Below are positions 20,691-30,619 of a DNA stretch of 30,619 nt, piece after piece. Every line of letters starts with the position of its first letter. Position 1 is the stretch's first letter. Both the position numbers and the translations under genes were made by a program. The notes beneath the pieces were generated by a model. It did not search any database and had not been told where the DNA came from. It saw nothing but the letters and a program-made list of their open reading frames with translations. Source of the stretch: Trachelipus rathkii (taxonomy: Eukaryota; Arthropoda; Malacostraca; Isopoda; Trachelipodidae); assembly GCA_015478945.1 (NCBI GenBank), contig JABUQX010061510.1, positions 1-30,619 on the forward strand, written 5' to 3'.

Positions 20691-23600
20691 TTTTTTCTTG
20701 ATATTACTTTATTTTCATTATTCTTTTATATTATTTTCTTTTTTTGCACTAACTCTTTATGAAGTAAAAAACTTTCATTCATTAACGAAATATGAATAAT
20801 AATTTTTTTTGTGTTAAAAGATGTCGTTAATTTGACACTTTCAAGACTTCTGTTGTCCCTCTCTGGTATTCATATTTTTAGATTCCTTCTATTAATTTGG
20901 ATTTAAAAATTAAGCAACTGGTGCAATGCTGTGTTAAGTTAACCACTAAAATTTAGCATCTAAAATTACGTATTGATTAGGGTTTATTTTATTGACATAT
21001 TGTGAGGGAAGGAGAAATCCTGCCCTCACAGTTTTTTTTTTATTTCAGCTACGCTAGACGTGTACATTATAATTAGAAAAAGTATTCGCAAACTTATCTT
21101 CTGTTGGAGCGGGCTGCGCTGCTTGGCACCGTATATCTTTTATCAGCTTTCGTCGACATGTTTTTTCGTGACATCATTTAGTTATAACGATTTTGCATTA
21201 TGTTAAAATTAATTACTTCTTTTTTGTATTTTATACAACTTCTTCGGACGATTATGAAGTTATTTCTCTTCTTACTCTCTATGGATTATTATACCTTATG
21301 AAAGCTTTGGTATATAAAAATTAAGGAGTTACTTTGAGGTGCTAAATATTGATTATAAGAAGCTATATTGTATGACGTTCTTACTTTTCTACGTTTTCGT
21401 TATTTTTTAGCGTAAGGTCAACCTCACACCGTACATATGTTTTATGCTTCCATTTAGCCGCGGATAAGGATATTAAGTCTCTTTTTATCACTTTCTGTAC
21501 CTTGAATACGTATCACACAATAAGTTATCTTACAATGATTCTTTTATTTTCTGTTTTTTGGCGTGGAAACGTTATAAGGGGCCACCATTCCTGTGTCTGG
21601 TTCGTCATTATAGGGATATAGGAGTCTACGAGCGGATCTCTGTTGTTTGCGATCACCGAGAGGTGAGGCCTATTGTCATTTCCTATTCGTTTTTACACAG
21701 TCTTTCTGTAATGTAAATGTTTTTATTTTTTACATTAGGATTTTATGTGGTTGTACCAGCCTATTTATTCTATCTGTCGTCCACGTCCCTAAGAGTTCGC
21801 GTGTCCTGACTGCTCTTCTCCTGCGTTTGAAGCGTTCTTTGTTCGTGCGTTGCGTTTTTCGTGCGTAATTGATTTGAGCGTGTATATCTTGCGGTAATTT
21901 TCTTTGCGTTAACATACGCAATCTGTTCTTTCTATAGTATGCTTTTTCTCGTTACTGTGAAATATTCTTTCGTGCGGTCCTTGTCAAACGTCTTAATTAG
22001 TCCATGTGGAGGGAGTATTCCAGCATGATATCGGAAGTTATTGTTCTTCTTGCGGATTACTTTCACTGGTATACAGATTTCCGGCTTATATGTTAAATCC
22101 TCTTATTTCGGGACGCACTAGTTGCGCTTGTACCGAAAAGCAATTTATTCTCTTTTTCATCTCATAGTCGGCTAACGTTAGACGATAGAAGGTTTAATCC
22201 ATGAAATTTTATATTTTCGTATTCGTCAAACGTCTTTATCGTAAAGCTGACTAGTAGCGATTAGGTTTATTAATTGACTCGTTTTCGTTATCTATATATT
22301 ATCTAACTATTTCTTCCATCGTTCCCCCATTTCTTTAATTATTTTCCGTCAGATCTAATTTTTCTTTCTTATCAGACTCCTGGGTCAGAATAGTAGTGAG
22401 CTATCTTTCTTGTCGTAGTCTCGTCGATAATCGCCGTGATGAGATAGGGGCTAGATTTGTCCGAATTATAGCTATTCATCTTCTATTCTTATCGATTTTT
22501 TCTCGCGTTCGTAAATAATTATCCATTGTTTTTTCTTTAGCGCACTATTTTCGACCTCTTCCCTTAGTTGGAAGATAAACGGATTTTTGTACGACGTAAT
22601 TAACTATTTTAATCGTTTCCATCGCCGATATTATTTTTTTATTTTTGTTGATCAAAAAACACGGGAACGTTTGAAATTTAGTCGTCTATTTCAAAGGAAG
22701 CATTTACGTGTTGGTGTTTAACTCGGTTTATCTAGATTTGATAATACCCGATTGCATTTTCGCGGCTAAGATTTCATATTTGGCCTGCTGTTACTGATTT
22801 TTTTTTTAGTAGCTATCCGTTAGATATATTATCACAAGGGAATAATAGGTATTTGTATATCTGTACTTAAACTTTAACTCTTGATATATAAAGAACTACG
22901 ATCTTTAGACTCCTCGTAAGGTTTGTAATTTCCTTAAATAAGTAAGAAAATCTCATAAGTATTGGTCTGCCGTAATTAGTTCTTTTCTATCATTTATTTT
23001 TTCTTGTCTATAGTTTATATTGATATATATTTCTAACTATATTGGTGATATAATCTTCTTAATTTTGATCGTAGTTTTTAGAAAAATTTTCGATGCTTAT
23101 TTGGAAATTTTTAATATTTTTTTTTTACTTTTGAGTTGGCTCTTCTAGAAAAATTTCTCAATTTTCAAGGTTTTTTGTTTATTTATGATTGTTTAAATGT
23201 GTATTACCCCATTGATATTTTGTTAGGGTGAATTTTGATTTGTCTAAGGTATGACGAGGTAGTAGAACATTAACTTTTCTTGTGGCTCAAGAAGACAAGA
23301 AGTAAAGCTTGCATTTGTCGTGAAAATTGATTACAATATTATGGTTGGTTTTTTTTTTTTTTCAAAAGTTGTTTTTTTTGTGGTATTCAGAATCTCGTTA
23401 ATTAGTGCTTTATTCAAAATCAGTCAGATAGAAAATGGTCAATATAATCTATAGGGTATAAAATATAAAATTCGCCTGTGTTTTTGCATCAACCTCTATT
23501 TCCTTCTTTTCCATTTATGCACGTTTACTCTTCAATACCCGCTGCCGTCTGGGGCCTATTATGCTTCATTAGAATCGAATTCCCAAAACTAAGTATGAGT

Positions 23601-24499
23601 GTTTCCCGTATTATTGAACCATTCTAAGCACAATGATGTCATATCTTAGAAGCAATACAATTTTTCCTTCTCTTTTTTTTACTATTTATTTTTAATCTTT
23701 TTTTTTTTTTTATTTCTTCTTAGAATATAACCTTTTTCTGTTCAATTGCTTTGCACCTGTACGAGGTATTGGTCTACGCTGGATGTTAATCACATCAGCG
23801 GCAGTGCGTGCACAAATTATTTCTTACAACGAAACTTTAAAGAATATTGATTACATTCGTGTGCATCGCTCACTTTCTTTGTATAGTCCTTTCGTACGAC
23901 AATTTGCGTGTTTGTCCGTAATTCTTATTTATGCGTAATGAAATTTTTCTAAAATTCCAGAGAGTTCTCCTCAACTAAGGCCCTCGCGATTGGCAAAATA
24001 TCATTTCAAAAGGGAACACGTGCTTCCTTATAGCAGCTCGTAGATAACATTGTAACGATACCGCTTGGCGAGAACTCGTTGTAAGTTTTTGAAAGCATAT
24101 AGTTTCCGACGCAGCTTAGGGCCCTTCGCACCTAGAAGGATATATTTCTTTTATCTATCTCACTTATCCAGAAGCAGTAGTCGTTTCGAATACGTCTACG
24201 GTTGGCTGATATTCATTTACCTCACAATGTTGTAAATTCCGAGAAGGGTTTGATTCGCCAGATTTTTCCTTTTTTATAAAATTATTATACCTTATCTCTC
24301 GGGTGACCTGCTCATTAGGTAAGGTTATCGGCGTTGGTCAAAGTTTATTTATGTTACTTCCTACTATGTTCTATAGCTCTTACATACGCAATCATCGCAG
24401 TTCTCAGATCTCGCGTATTGTGATTTAAGAAGCTGAGATGGGTTTTCCTAATGGTCCTTCTCGCATCACACACTATTCGTGAAAAATGTCCTTTCTTTT
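20691..24499. other. T-rich gene desert
   Basis: No reading frame stands out. T exceeds A throughout while G and C become nearly equal. Long T-runs occur at 23,349-23,362 and 23,698-23,711 (14 each). An overlapping pair of frames at 21,647-21,868 (plus) and 21,730-21,921 (minus) is unsupported. I see no transposon termini, tandem array or RNA gene. Confidence 0.5.
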
Positions 24500-24680
24500 T
24501 ATACGTCTAAAAAACTTTTATATATGCCCTTATATTATATTATTTATTATGTATAGTAAAAAGGTACTTAAATTAAAATAAATAAATAAGTCAATTTGCA
24601 TTAATATTATAATAAATAAAAGAAATCATATTGATAATATTAAATTATTGTGTGAATTTGTTATAATTCATTATTTAAGA
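24500..24680. repeat. AT-rich block
   Basis: About 180 bases composed almost entirely of A and T, with A-rich stretches (AAATAAATAAATAA near 24,580) that break the surrounding T dominance. It ends directly at a perfect GC-containing hairpin. The combination resembles an easily unwound element next to a cruciform-forming repeat. Confidence 0.55.
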
Positions 24681-24705
24681 AACCACGGTAAGGAGTACCG
24701 TGGTT
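24681..24705. repeat. Perfect inverted repeat, 10-bp arms, 5-base loop
   Basis: AACCACGGTA at 24,681-24,690 and TACCGTGGTT at 24,696-24,705 are exact reverse complements around AGGAG. With five G/C pairs per arm it is unlikely to be a by-product of AT-richness. It borders the AT-rich block on its left. A helitron-type 3' terminus was considered, but no CTRR end follows at the usual distance on either strand. It is not followed by a T-run that would make it a terminator. Confidence 0.8.
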
Positions 24706-25198
24706 CGCTGTGTTATGTTTGTTTTTTGACGTACCGGACTGCCGGCTTAGTGGCGTCACACGCGCATTTTTTACGAAAACTGTAAATCTTCATGGCTCTC
24801 AAGTCTTGTTTATCGAGCACATCGTCACGTCTATGTCTAGGCATACGTCCTGAGATACGCTATCCAAGTCTTCTCGCCATCAAGTGTTGATTGTATATAT
24901 CGTGATAATCCGGTTTTATAATGAGTTACTGAGGGAGTCGATGAGAGACGGTACTTCTTAAGATATTCAAGATCTCGTTCCTAATGACACACACACTAGT
25001 GAGTGAATTTCCATTCGGCGAAAAATTGGTTACATTTCACTACATAGCCATCTAACGCATATTGCTCTTTCTAGCTGCGAGCTATATCGAAGGAGCTTCT
25101 TCCTGAGCTTTTTCTGTGTTTGCTCAATATGTTCGCAGTTTCTATCTCATATTACATCCTATTGACATGCATGCGTTTCACTTATAGTATAATGTATC
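24706..25198. other. Spacer of balanced composition
   Basis: Composition is more even than on either side, with CpG-containing words. A 65-codon plus-strand frame begins at 25,120 (TTG) and overlaps the next ORF in a different phase. Nothing else is recognisable. Confidence 0.35.
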
Positions 25199-25519
25199 AT
25201 GGATTTATGTGTTTATCAAATACTATTTCTATTTCTTTCGAGCGCGGCTTCATCGATCGTGATGAGTATGTTCGTAGAGTATGTGTTTATATTTATACAC
25301 CGTCCTTATATAGATAAGGCAGTTAGCTTTTTGTGTGTCAGAGTTCTCGTGCGAGAGGTGTGCACTATGACACCTGTTATGTATATTTTAATCAAATCTA
25401 AACCCTCTGTAATATTCTTACACTATACTTCTCACGTATCATACTCCTCTCACGTGATACTGGATGGGTTGATCTACATTGTGACAGATCGTTGTAGAGA
25501 TATTTCGCGTCTGTCGTGA
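25199..25519 (+). CDS. Possible hydrophobic ORF, 106 residues
   Basis: An ATG-started frame of 106 codons lies in a stretch of balanced composition. The amino half is hydrophobic (ILFLFLSSAASSIVMSMF, then VEYVFIFI), compatible with one or two membrane segments. The carboxy half alternates hydrophobic and His/Ser-rich pieces and ends in TDRCRDISRLS. A second plus-strand frame at 25,120-25,317 overlaps it in another phase and looks equally plausible, so neither is secure. No family is recognised. Confidence 0.2.
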   Translation: MDLCVYQILFLFLSSAASSIVMSMFVEYVFIFIHRPYIDKAVSFLCVRVLVREVCTMTPVMYILIKSKPSVIFLHYTSHVSYSSHVILDGLIYIVTDRCRDISRLS

Positions 25520-25907
25520 TATATGAACAACTCTATTCCATATCCGTAGGTTTTTATCTCATCTCTCTCACGACCATTCTTCTGTGCACGTCTCAGCTCT
25601 TCTTGCTTAATCTCATCCGCGTCGCTGCCACGCGCGTAGGAGATGTCTACGAATGATGCAGGAGAGATACTACTTATGGTAGTGGTAGTTGACTAGATTT
25701 ATTAGTCGTTCACTATAGTCTTTCGCTGATTAACATACGCTCGCTGAGAAAATTAACTATTTGCGCTTGCTTCTCTCTAAATGAAAATTCGGTCCATACT
25801 TAGCATATATGTGTTTTAAAGTGAATGGACGCAGACTATTTATAGGCAAGAGCATAAACATATCGCCACCTTAAATTTCTACTTCCTTGGTAACGTTCTA
25901 TATTGTT
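25520..25907. other. Spacer
   Basis: No sustained frame or RNA gene is visible. The base composition is mixed. Confidence 0.35.
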
Positions 25908-25946
25908 AATCATATGCCCCACACATGTATACATGTTTATATGATT
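25908..25946. repeat. Nested palindrome beside an AT-rich tract
   Basis: ACATGTATACATGT at 25,923-25,936 is a perfect 14-bp palindrome. It is enclosed by AATCATAT (25,908-25,915) and ATATGATT (25,939-25,946), which are themselves reverse complements. An AT-rich tract follows immediately at about 25,943-25,980. It could form a cruciform or be a dyad binding site. Confidence 0.7.
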
Positions 25947-27922
25947 ATTTTAAATATATTATATTTAACTAATAAATGACGAATTCTTGGCTAATTATTT
26001 TGAAAAAGAAATGAGTAAGTTTCGTAATACAAATTCATCATCGGTGTACCGTCACTTATGTAATATCCGTGAAGTAACAAAGTCTCTTCTCATATCTCAT
26101 GTTAATCATTGTTTCGCACGTCGGAATGAAGATCTTCATGAGTGAAATAGTCTCTCATTGAGAATATAATAAATTACTCCTTCTAAGTCTATATTTTCTG
26201 TACCTTGGCCAGATATTATTGCTTAATGAAGGTAAAGAGTACGAAGATATGTTACATACGATGTCAATCTACTCAAACTTTCAACTCAGTTCTTATAACA
26301 CTCTTGTTCAAATTTCTCACTGTTAGCTATTTGAATCTACTCTTGCCTTAATGCTTTCTGGACGTCAGTTAAGGATTTTGATCCTTGCCTCTTATTCTCG
26401 CGTATCACTCATCGCATCATTTAAATCTTATATATATCACAAAACAATTCTATACGATAGTATCCTGTCGAGATTTGCTTTAGAATTTCCTCAATAATTC
26501 ACCACCTCTTGCACCATTGTAGTGTTATTATGGGCTTTGCTCCAGATTTTTTCATCTTTCAAATTCTATCAGTGTTCTTACCTCGCGTTTTATTCAAGCT
26601 AGAATATCGTTTACTTTTCTATATTACTTTTTTTTTTGTTGTGCCATTTTTTTTTGTTCATACTTTTCACAGTCTTTTAAAACTTTCTCTGTATTATCTG
26701 CTACAGAACCTTTTTCTGTAGTCTCACTTTCAATAATATTCGTTCTTATTTTATTACCTGCTTGTATATCCTTATTTACCCTCTCTTCTCTCTTTATTAT
26801 GAATATGCTCTTGTCTGACAAACTTTCTTCTCTGTTCTTAGTTGATACATCTTGATGTAAAACTTTCCTGTCATGCGTCGATTATTATATCCTCTACTGT
26901 CTCAAACTTTCTATTATAGAACCGCTCATGAGACTCGTTTTTATTTACTCATTCTCCGAACACATCTTATCTATTATTCATAGCTACTTATCTCCTAACT
27001 TTTGCAGTCTGATCACTTGATTCTTTTGTGGATAATAATTGTAGCATTGCTCTTTTATATATAAATCGCTTCTTACCATACTAGGTCAACTATATAACCT
27101 AAGCCACTTCTCATATAATTTCTTATGTTGCTATTTTAATCCATTTGATTTCTTGCTATGCTTCGTATTCTTTTATTATTATTCTGAGTGCTACTTGCCT
27201 GTCGGGCATTTGTTTTTTTCTTTTTCTTTTCTTTTTTCTATTGAAATCAAGTATGACTCACTTAGTATTTACTTAATTGAAATTAGTTGTAATGTCGTGG
27301 TGCTGCGTTTTAGTGATTTATCGAAATATAATTTCCTGATGCGTTTTTATGTACCGTCTATATAGTTACCGTATTTTATCTTCGTTTTTCCCCACTTTAA
27401 TGCGAATATTTACGTAAACTATCATCTCCTTATCGTCTCGCTTTATTTTTCATATGTAATTCTCAATTCAGTCTTCTTTCTACCCGCTCCATGACCAGAT
27501 CTTTAACTCTCGGTAGAGCATCAGATTGACGTCCCATGGAAATTTATGATCTCTTTAGGATCTGGAAATATTTGTGAGCTGTATCACGATTCGATACCTT
27601 GTAGCGGTCTCGTGTACTTGATAACTTTCTATCAATGTCTGCCTGATTAAATTGAGAACTACTTATATCTCTCCTCTCTCGCCTTCGATACTGTGGACAA
27701 AATTAATATTTTGCTTCACTCTAGCGAGCTCTTTCGGTTTTTCGCTTATTTTATTCGCCTTCTAATTGCTATCATATATCTAATTTGCGTAATACTTTAT
27801 GTCTGCGGTGTGCTACAAGGAAAATGAATTATCGCTATCATTTTCTCCAACTCAGGTCCGCTATTCTATGTAACGTCTCTTGTATCTGGATTGTTTTGTT
27901 CTTTTGGGTTGTGTAAAAACCT
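25947..27922. other. T/C-rich gene-poor region
   Basis: T remains in excess but C now exceeds G, so GC skew has reversed relative to 15-21 kb. Frames of 65-70 codons at 26,509-26,721 (plus), 26,624-26,821 (minus) and 27,153-27,365 (plus) overlap or are Phe-rich and are not accepted. A tRNA-like fragment near 27,511 is listed separately. Confidence 0.45.
27503..27535 (+). other. tRNA 5'-half-like fragment (tRNA-Lys type)
   Basis: CGGTAGAGCATCAGA at 27,511-27,525 is identical to the D-arm to anticodon-stem segment of typical eukaryotic tRNA-Lys, and it is preceded by a degenerate TAACTCT where TAGCTCAGT is expected. The anticodon loop and 3' half are not recognisable, although GTCC follows shortly after. 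It is best read as a decayed tRNA or the head of a tRNA-Lys-derived SINE. Confidence 0.4.
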
Positions 27923-28273
27923 CTATCTCTTGGTTTTCTTTTTTGTGCACGGCATCTTGCTGTTCATTTTTAGTATATCTCCTATATGAGTCCAGCGTTG
28001 CTGGATGTCATTTATGTCCCTCACTAGTAGAGAAATGACGAGATTGGCGTGGAGGGGTTGCTGATTGAGAGACGTGATGTTCTGCGCCGAGTTAACGGTA
28101 GCTGTTGTCCTTTGTGCCTGTCCTAAGTTCATCTGAGTATCATATCGATAGATCTTAGCCCCCGTCTCTAAAATTATAATCGAGAACACGTCGTTGAAGG
28201 CCGGAGATAGGTACCTTTCACGATTTATTGAGTATCTTATACATTTCTCACACTTGACCACGACCAGTGTATA
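27923..28273 (-). CDS. Possible ORF, 117 open codons without ATG start
   Basis: The frame is open from the stop just above 28,273 to TAG at 27,923. The first ATG is internal, roughly halfway along. The first part has a CEKC pair. The rest is Gln/Asn/Thr-rich and ends in a basic tail (CTKKKTKR). On this A/C-rich strand stop codons are rare, so the length alone is weak evidence. Its 5' end overlaps the plus-strand relic at 28,152-28,718. No family is recognised. Confidence 0.17.
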   Translation of the reverse strand, partial: YTLVVVKCEKCIRYSINRERYLSPAFNDVFSIIILETGAKIYRYDTQMNLGQAQRTTATVNSAQNITSLNQQPLHANLVISLLVRDINDIQQRWTHIGDILKMNSKMPCTKKKTKR

Positions 28274-28718
28274 TTATCCAGTAGTTTCTGAAGTCAATAG
28301 ATTTTCGGAGTTGTATCGAATAGACATTTTCCGTGAAACTGCAATTATATTACCTCTGTGTTCTTTGTACACAACGGAATGGCAGAAGTCGCGTGCATTG
28401 AAGTGTACTCATTAGCGTTTATGCATGTGCTAATTTTATTTACGCATTGGAGAAGAATCAGTGCGGAGCTCTATTTATATAAATTGGGAAATACTGGTGG
28501 ATTTATCATCTAATATTACATTAGAATCGCAGTGGGTCCTTGTGTATCAGCATAGTAATCTATTAAAGAAAAAAAACACATTCATGTATGATTGTCTCCT
28601 CACTAAGACACCATCCGACGTAGTAAATAAGACAGTTTATAAGGAACGGTCTCGACCTCAGACAGGCTACCATTACAGGAATTTTGGAAATATTCTGTTA
28701 ATCGACTTAACGTGACGC
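28152..28718 (+). pseudogene. Best decayed reading frame: 189 codons with two stops
   Basis: A single plus-strand frame is open from 28,152 to the stop at 28,716-28,718, apart from two stops (28,413 and 28,431). At this base composition roughly ten stops would be expected by chance. The residue mix is protein-like throughout, with motifs such as YRIDIFRETAIILPLCSLY before the stops and KKKNTFMYDCLLTKTPSDVV after them. There is no clear starting ATG at the 5' end. After 28,718 the frame closes rapidly. I recognise no family. It fits a gene inactivated fairly recently by point mutations without a frame shift, though coincidence cannot be excluded. Confidence 0.35.
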
Positions 28719-29872
28719 TCTATGAAAGTGTAGACTTAGCAATTCTAGATAGCGATAGAGATAGGGTATAAAAATATAGGCTTGAGCGAAATAGATTTCA
28801 AAGGATTGTGGATAGTGAGAACAAGTCTGGAGCAAGTTATGGATATTATCAAAACATTTTTGACGGCGTGTTAAACAGATAAAAATCGAATATCAGTGTA
28901 CACATATTTTCAACCCTATGTAAAATGAGACATGACACAGTCACTCAAGTAATTTCGCGCAGCTCCACATTTCCTTTCTTGAACTGCAATGTGAAAGCCA
29001 TTTTTCCTAATTTTCTTCTTCTATTAGCTCATTTACTCACAAAATAAGCGTCGAAAAAGCTTGCTCTGGTGTTAGGGTGATCTGCAGAGGAATCCCGAGT
29101 GACCGACGTATAACGCGACAAGTGTCGAGCGCTATATGGAAAACATCAATTCACTTGACGAGACAGAGAATATATTCTATTTTTCGAAATCTCACACCGA
29201 ATGATTGGAATATTGTTCATACTTAATACTTCTTTCCTTTACTTAGTCAGAGCTTAATTTTTTCGTATTCCTCTCAGTAAAGTTGTTGTGAAATATAAAT
29301 TCGCAAGCCGTGATGTGTCCTCCCAAGATTCCGATGGAGTCTTTGGAATTATTAATATATAGAGATGTGTCTTCCTATTTCTTCCTTGATCGTGGAAATT
29401 TCGTCTGAAAAAGACACTAAATATAGTCAGCGTTTCGGTAAGATTTTTCGAGATCGCGTTTTTCTCTTTTAAAATAACGCCCTCTTTTTTCCTGTTTTTT
29501 CCCCCTTTTTTGTTTTACGTTTTTTTAAAAATTGGAAAAAGAAAATCCACTTGCTTCATTCTCAAGAATCCTGAAAAATTGATTTCCTTCTCTTTTCGTT
29601 ATCTCGCATGACATGAGCAATTCGATCGTTCTAAGCTGGTGTTATTAACATAAAATCTGAATTTTTATTTTCCAAAATAATGTTTTTTTAATGTCTCTGT
29701 GTCGTGTCCTGAGTAAAAAAAATATACACATCTCGTTTCAACTACTCTTTCACGACGTTGTACTTTTAGAAAGGTGACTTCCAATAGATTTCTTCATGCG
29801 CGATGAGTTAAGTATTGGCTATCGTTTTCTATCGTCCTTCCAATTATTCGAGAAAAACACAAACTATTGAAA
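28719..29872. other. Spacer without a recognisable gene
   Basis: Composition is mixed and then T-rich. Homopolymer T tracts cluster at 29,484-29,530. No frame above 60 codons occurs and no RNA gene or repeat was recognised. Confidence 0.5.
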
Positions 29873-30070
29873 TCAGAATTTATTGCGATTGTGTTTTTTT
29901 AAATCAAGAGATTTTTTGTCGTTTGTACGTCTACCATCGCACGAAATTTCGTATAATACTTTAATTAGGTTCTCTATTTCGTTCAATGTGAATCCTTGAG
30001 TTAGTAGGAAACCCCCGTTGTTGATTTGAATTGGGCGGCACGGATGCGACGGTGGCTCAGTCACTAAGGT
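29873..30070 (-). CDS. Short open frame or relic, 65 codons, no ATG
   Basis: The minus-strand frame runs from a stop at 30,073-30,071 to TGA at 29,873. The only near-cognate start is GTG at 30,064. The sequence is protein-like: a Pro-rich start, then NNGGFLLTQGFTLNEIENLI and a basic tail (DLKKHNRNK). A CCTTAG immediately before the GTG could be a splice acceptor, which would make this an exon, but no pyrimidine tract precedes it. It is probably a gene fragment or chance. Confidence 0.2.
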   Translation of the reverse strand, partial: TLVTEPPSHPCRPIQINNGGFLLTQGFTLNEIENLIKVLYEISCDGRRTNDKKSLDLKKHNRNKF

Positions 30071-30257
30071 TTACTTTTCATGTTCTTATATACTAAAATA
30101 ATTGAGGTAGATTCGATCACTTTATTAACTCAATTTTAAACCACATATTCTTTTTTATAATATAATATAATAATAAAGAAAATAAAGTTTTAAAAAAATA
30201 ATATATTTTATGTCAATCATTGTGAGATTTAATTTCTGCGTTCCTATACTGGGTTAA
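30071..30257. other. AT-rich spacer
   Basis: About 30,130-30,215 is nearly pure A and T with TATAATATAATATAATAATAA. No other element is visible. Confidence 0.4.
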
Positions 30258-30531
30258 GTGTGTAGTGGATTAGGGATCGGTGTCTATCCCTCCGGGCTCC
30301 CTTTTTTTTCAAAAAAGGAGAGGTTATGCGATCGTCTCAATAATCTCTCTTCAGATTTGTCAGCTTTTATACGAGGTCCGAACAACTGGGTTATTCATGC
30401 GATTCTCCTCTCCGGCAAACCGAACGAACTGATAATGATTCCCATATACGCGATGATTCTACGAGGGCGAATTCCGAAGAAGAGTTGTCAGTTTATTTCG
30501 GAAGCTGTGCTGAGTGCACGTGTTTTTTTAT

Positions 30532-30533
<2 letters not shown>
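30258..30533 (+). CDS. Open frame of 91 codons, no upstream ATG
   Basis: The frame is open from the stop at 30,255-30,257 to TAA at 30,531-30,533. It starts with GTG, and the first ATG is late, at about codon 59. Codon use is balanced and the product looks protein-like: a Gly/Pro-rich start, a charged SKKERLCDRLNNLSSDLSAF stretch, and an Ile/Met-rich second half with LLSGKPNELIMIPIYAMILR. It could be an exon or a relic whose start has been lost. The stop abuts the TC microsatellite. No family is recognised. Confidence 0.25.
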
Positions 30534-30582
<49 letters not shown>

Positions 30583-30587
30583 CTCTC
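30534..30587. repeat. (CT)n dinucleotide microsatellite
   Basis: About 54 bases of CT/TC repeat with a single phase break (an extra T near 30,564-30,566). This is a typical eukaryotic microsatellite. Confidence 0.97.
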
Positions 30588-30619
30588 GAAGAAAGCGATT
30601 CGGGGGTCCATAGGATGCT

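Noticed and set aside
24681..24720. Helitron 3' terminus
   Set aside because: The hairpin fits, but no CTRR end follows within the usual 10-12 bases on either strand and no 5' TC terminus was found.
30291..30324. Rho-independent-type terminator formed by the CTCC/T-run and A-run/GGAG
   Set aside because: The pairing is imperfect, it lies inside an open frame, and the DNA is eukaryotic in character.
30534..30587. CT array as a CRISPR or telomeric repeat
   Set aside because: It is a plain dinucleotide microsatellite without spacers and without TTAGG-like units.
1..30619. Left and right halves as one giant inverted repeat
   Set aside because: Their compositions are complementary, but the two AT-rich blocks and several distinctive words checked by eye do not match as reverse complements.

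Overview
This looks like AT-rich eukaryotic (probably arthropod) chromosomal DNA with one intact, intronless protein gene. The gene is on the minus strand at 13,269-14,633 (454 residues). I do not recognise its family. It has a long Asp/Gly/Ser-rich acidic insert between two ordered-looking halves and no obvious introns. Its neighbourhood contains only broken reading frames. That combination fits an endogenised DNA-virus gene, for example a parasitoid-wasp proviral locus, but it would also fit an orphan host gene. There are no bacterial operons, rRNA genes, CRISPR arrays or recognisable transposase or reverse-transcriptase genes.

Layout. 1-2,850: mixed composition with two stretches that read like decayed coding sequence (minus strand 1-341, plus strand 1,150-2,852). 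2,850-11,760: a long tract whose plus strand is rich in A and C and very poor in G, with C-runs at 3.9-6.1 kb, an AT-rich block near 6.9-7.06 kb, and two short G-containing islets at 8.37 and 9.96 kb. 11,770-14,944: balanced composition holding the intact gene and a possible small upstream ORF. 14,945-about 25,000: the plus strand becomes very T-rich, with G in excess of C up to about 21 kb and many poly-T tracts. Broken minus-strand frames lie at 17.8-19.55 kb. 25,000-28,100: T-rich with C again above G. 28,152-28,718: the best decayed reading frame in the window (plus strand, two internal stops in about 189 codons). 29,870-30,533: two more short open frames, followed by a TC microsatellite at 30,534-30,587.

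The most notable large-scale signal is the change of strand composition across the intact gene, from C>G and A>=T on the left to T>A and G>C on the right. This is the polarity expected around a bidirectional replication or amplification origin, or a centre of divergent transcription. Smaller signals are four hairpins or palindromes, three of them at the edge of AT-rich blocks, and two fragments resembling the 5' halves of tRNA-Phe and tRNA-Lys.

Limits: all homology statements are from reading alone. Most short ORFs here cannot be separated from chance open frames, because both strands often look open. Only the 454-residue ORF is a confident gene.
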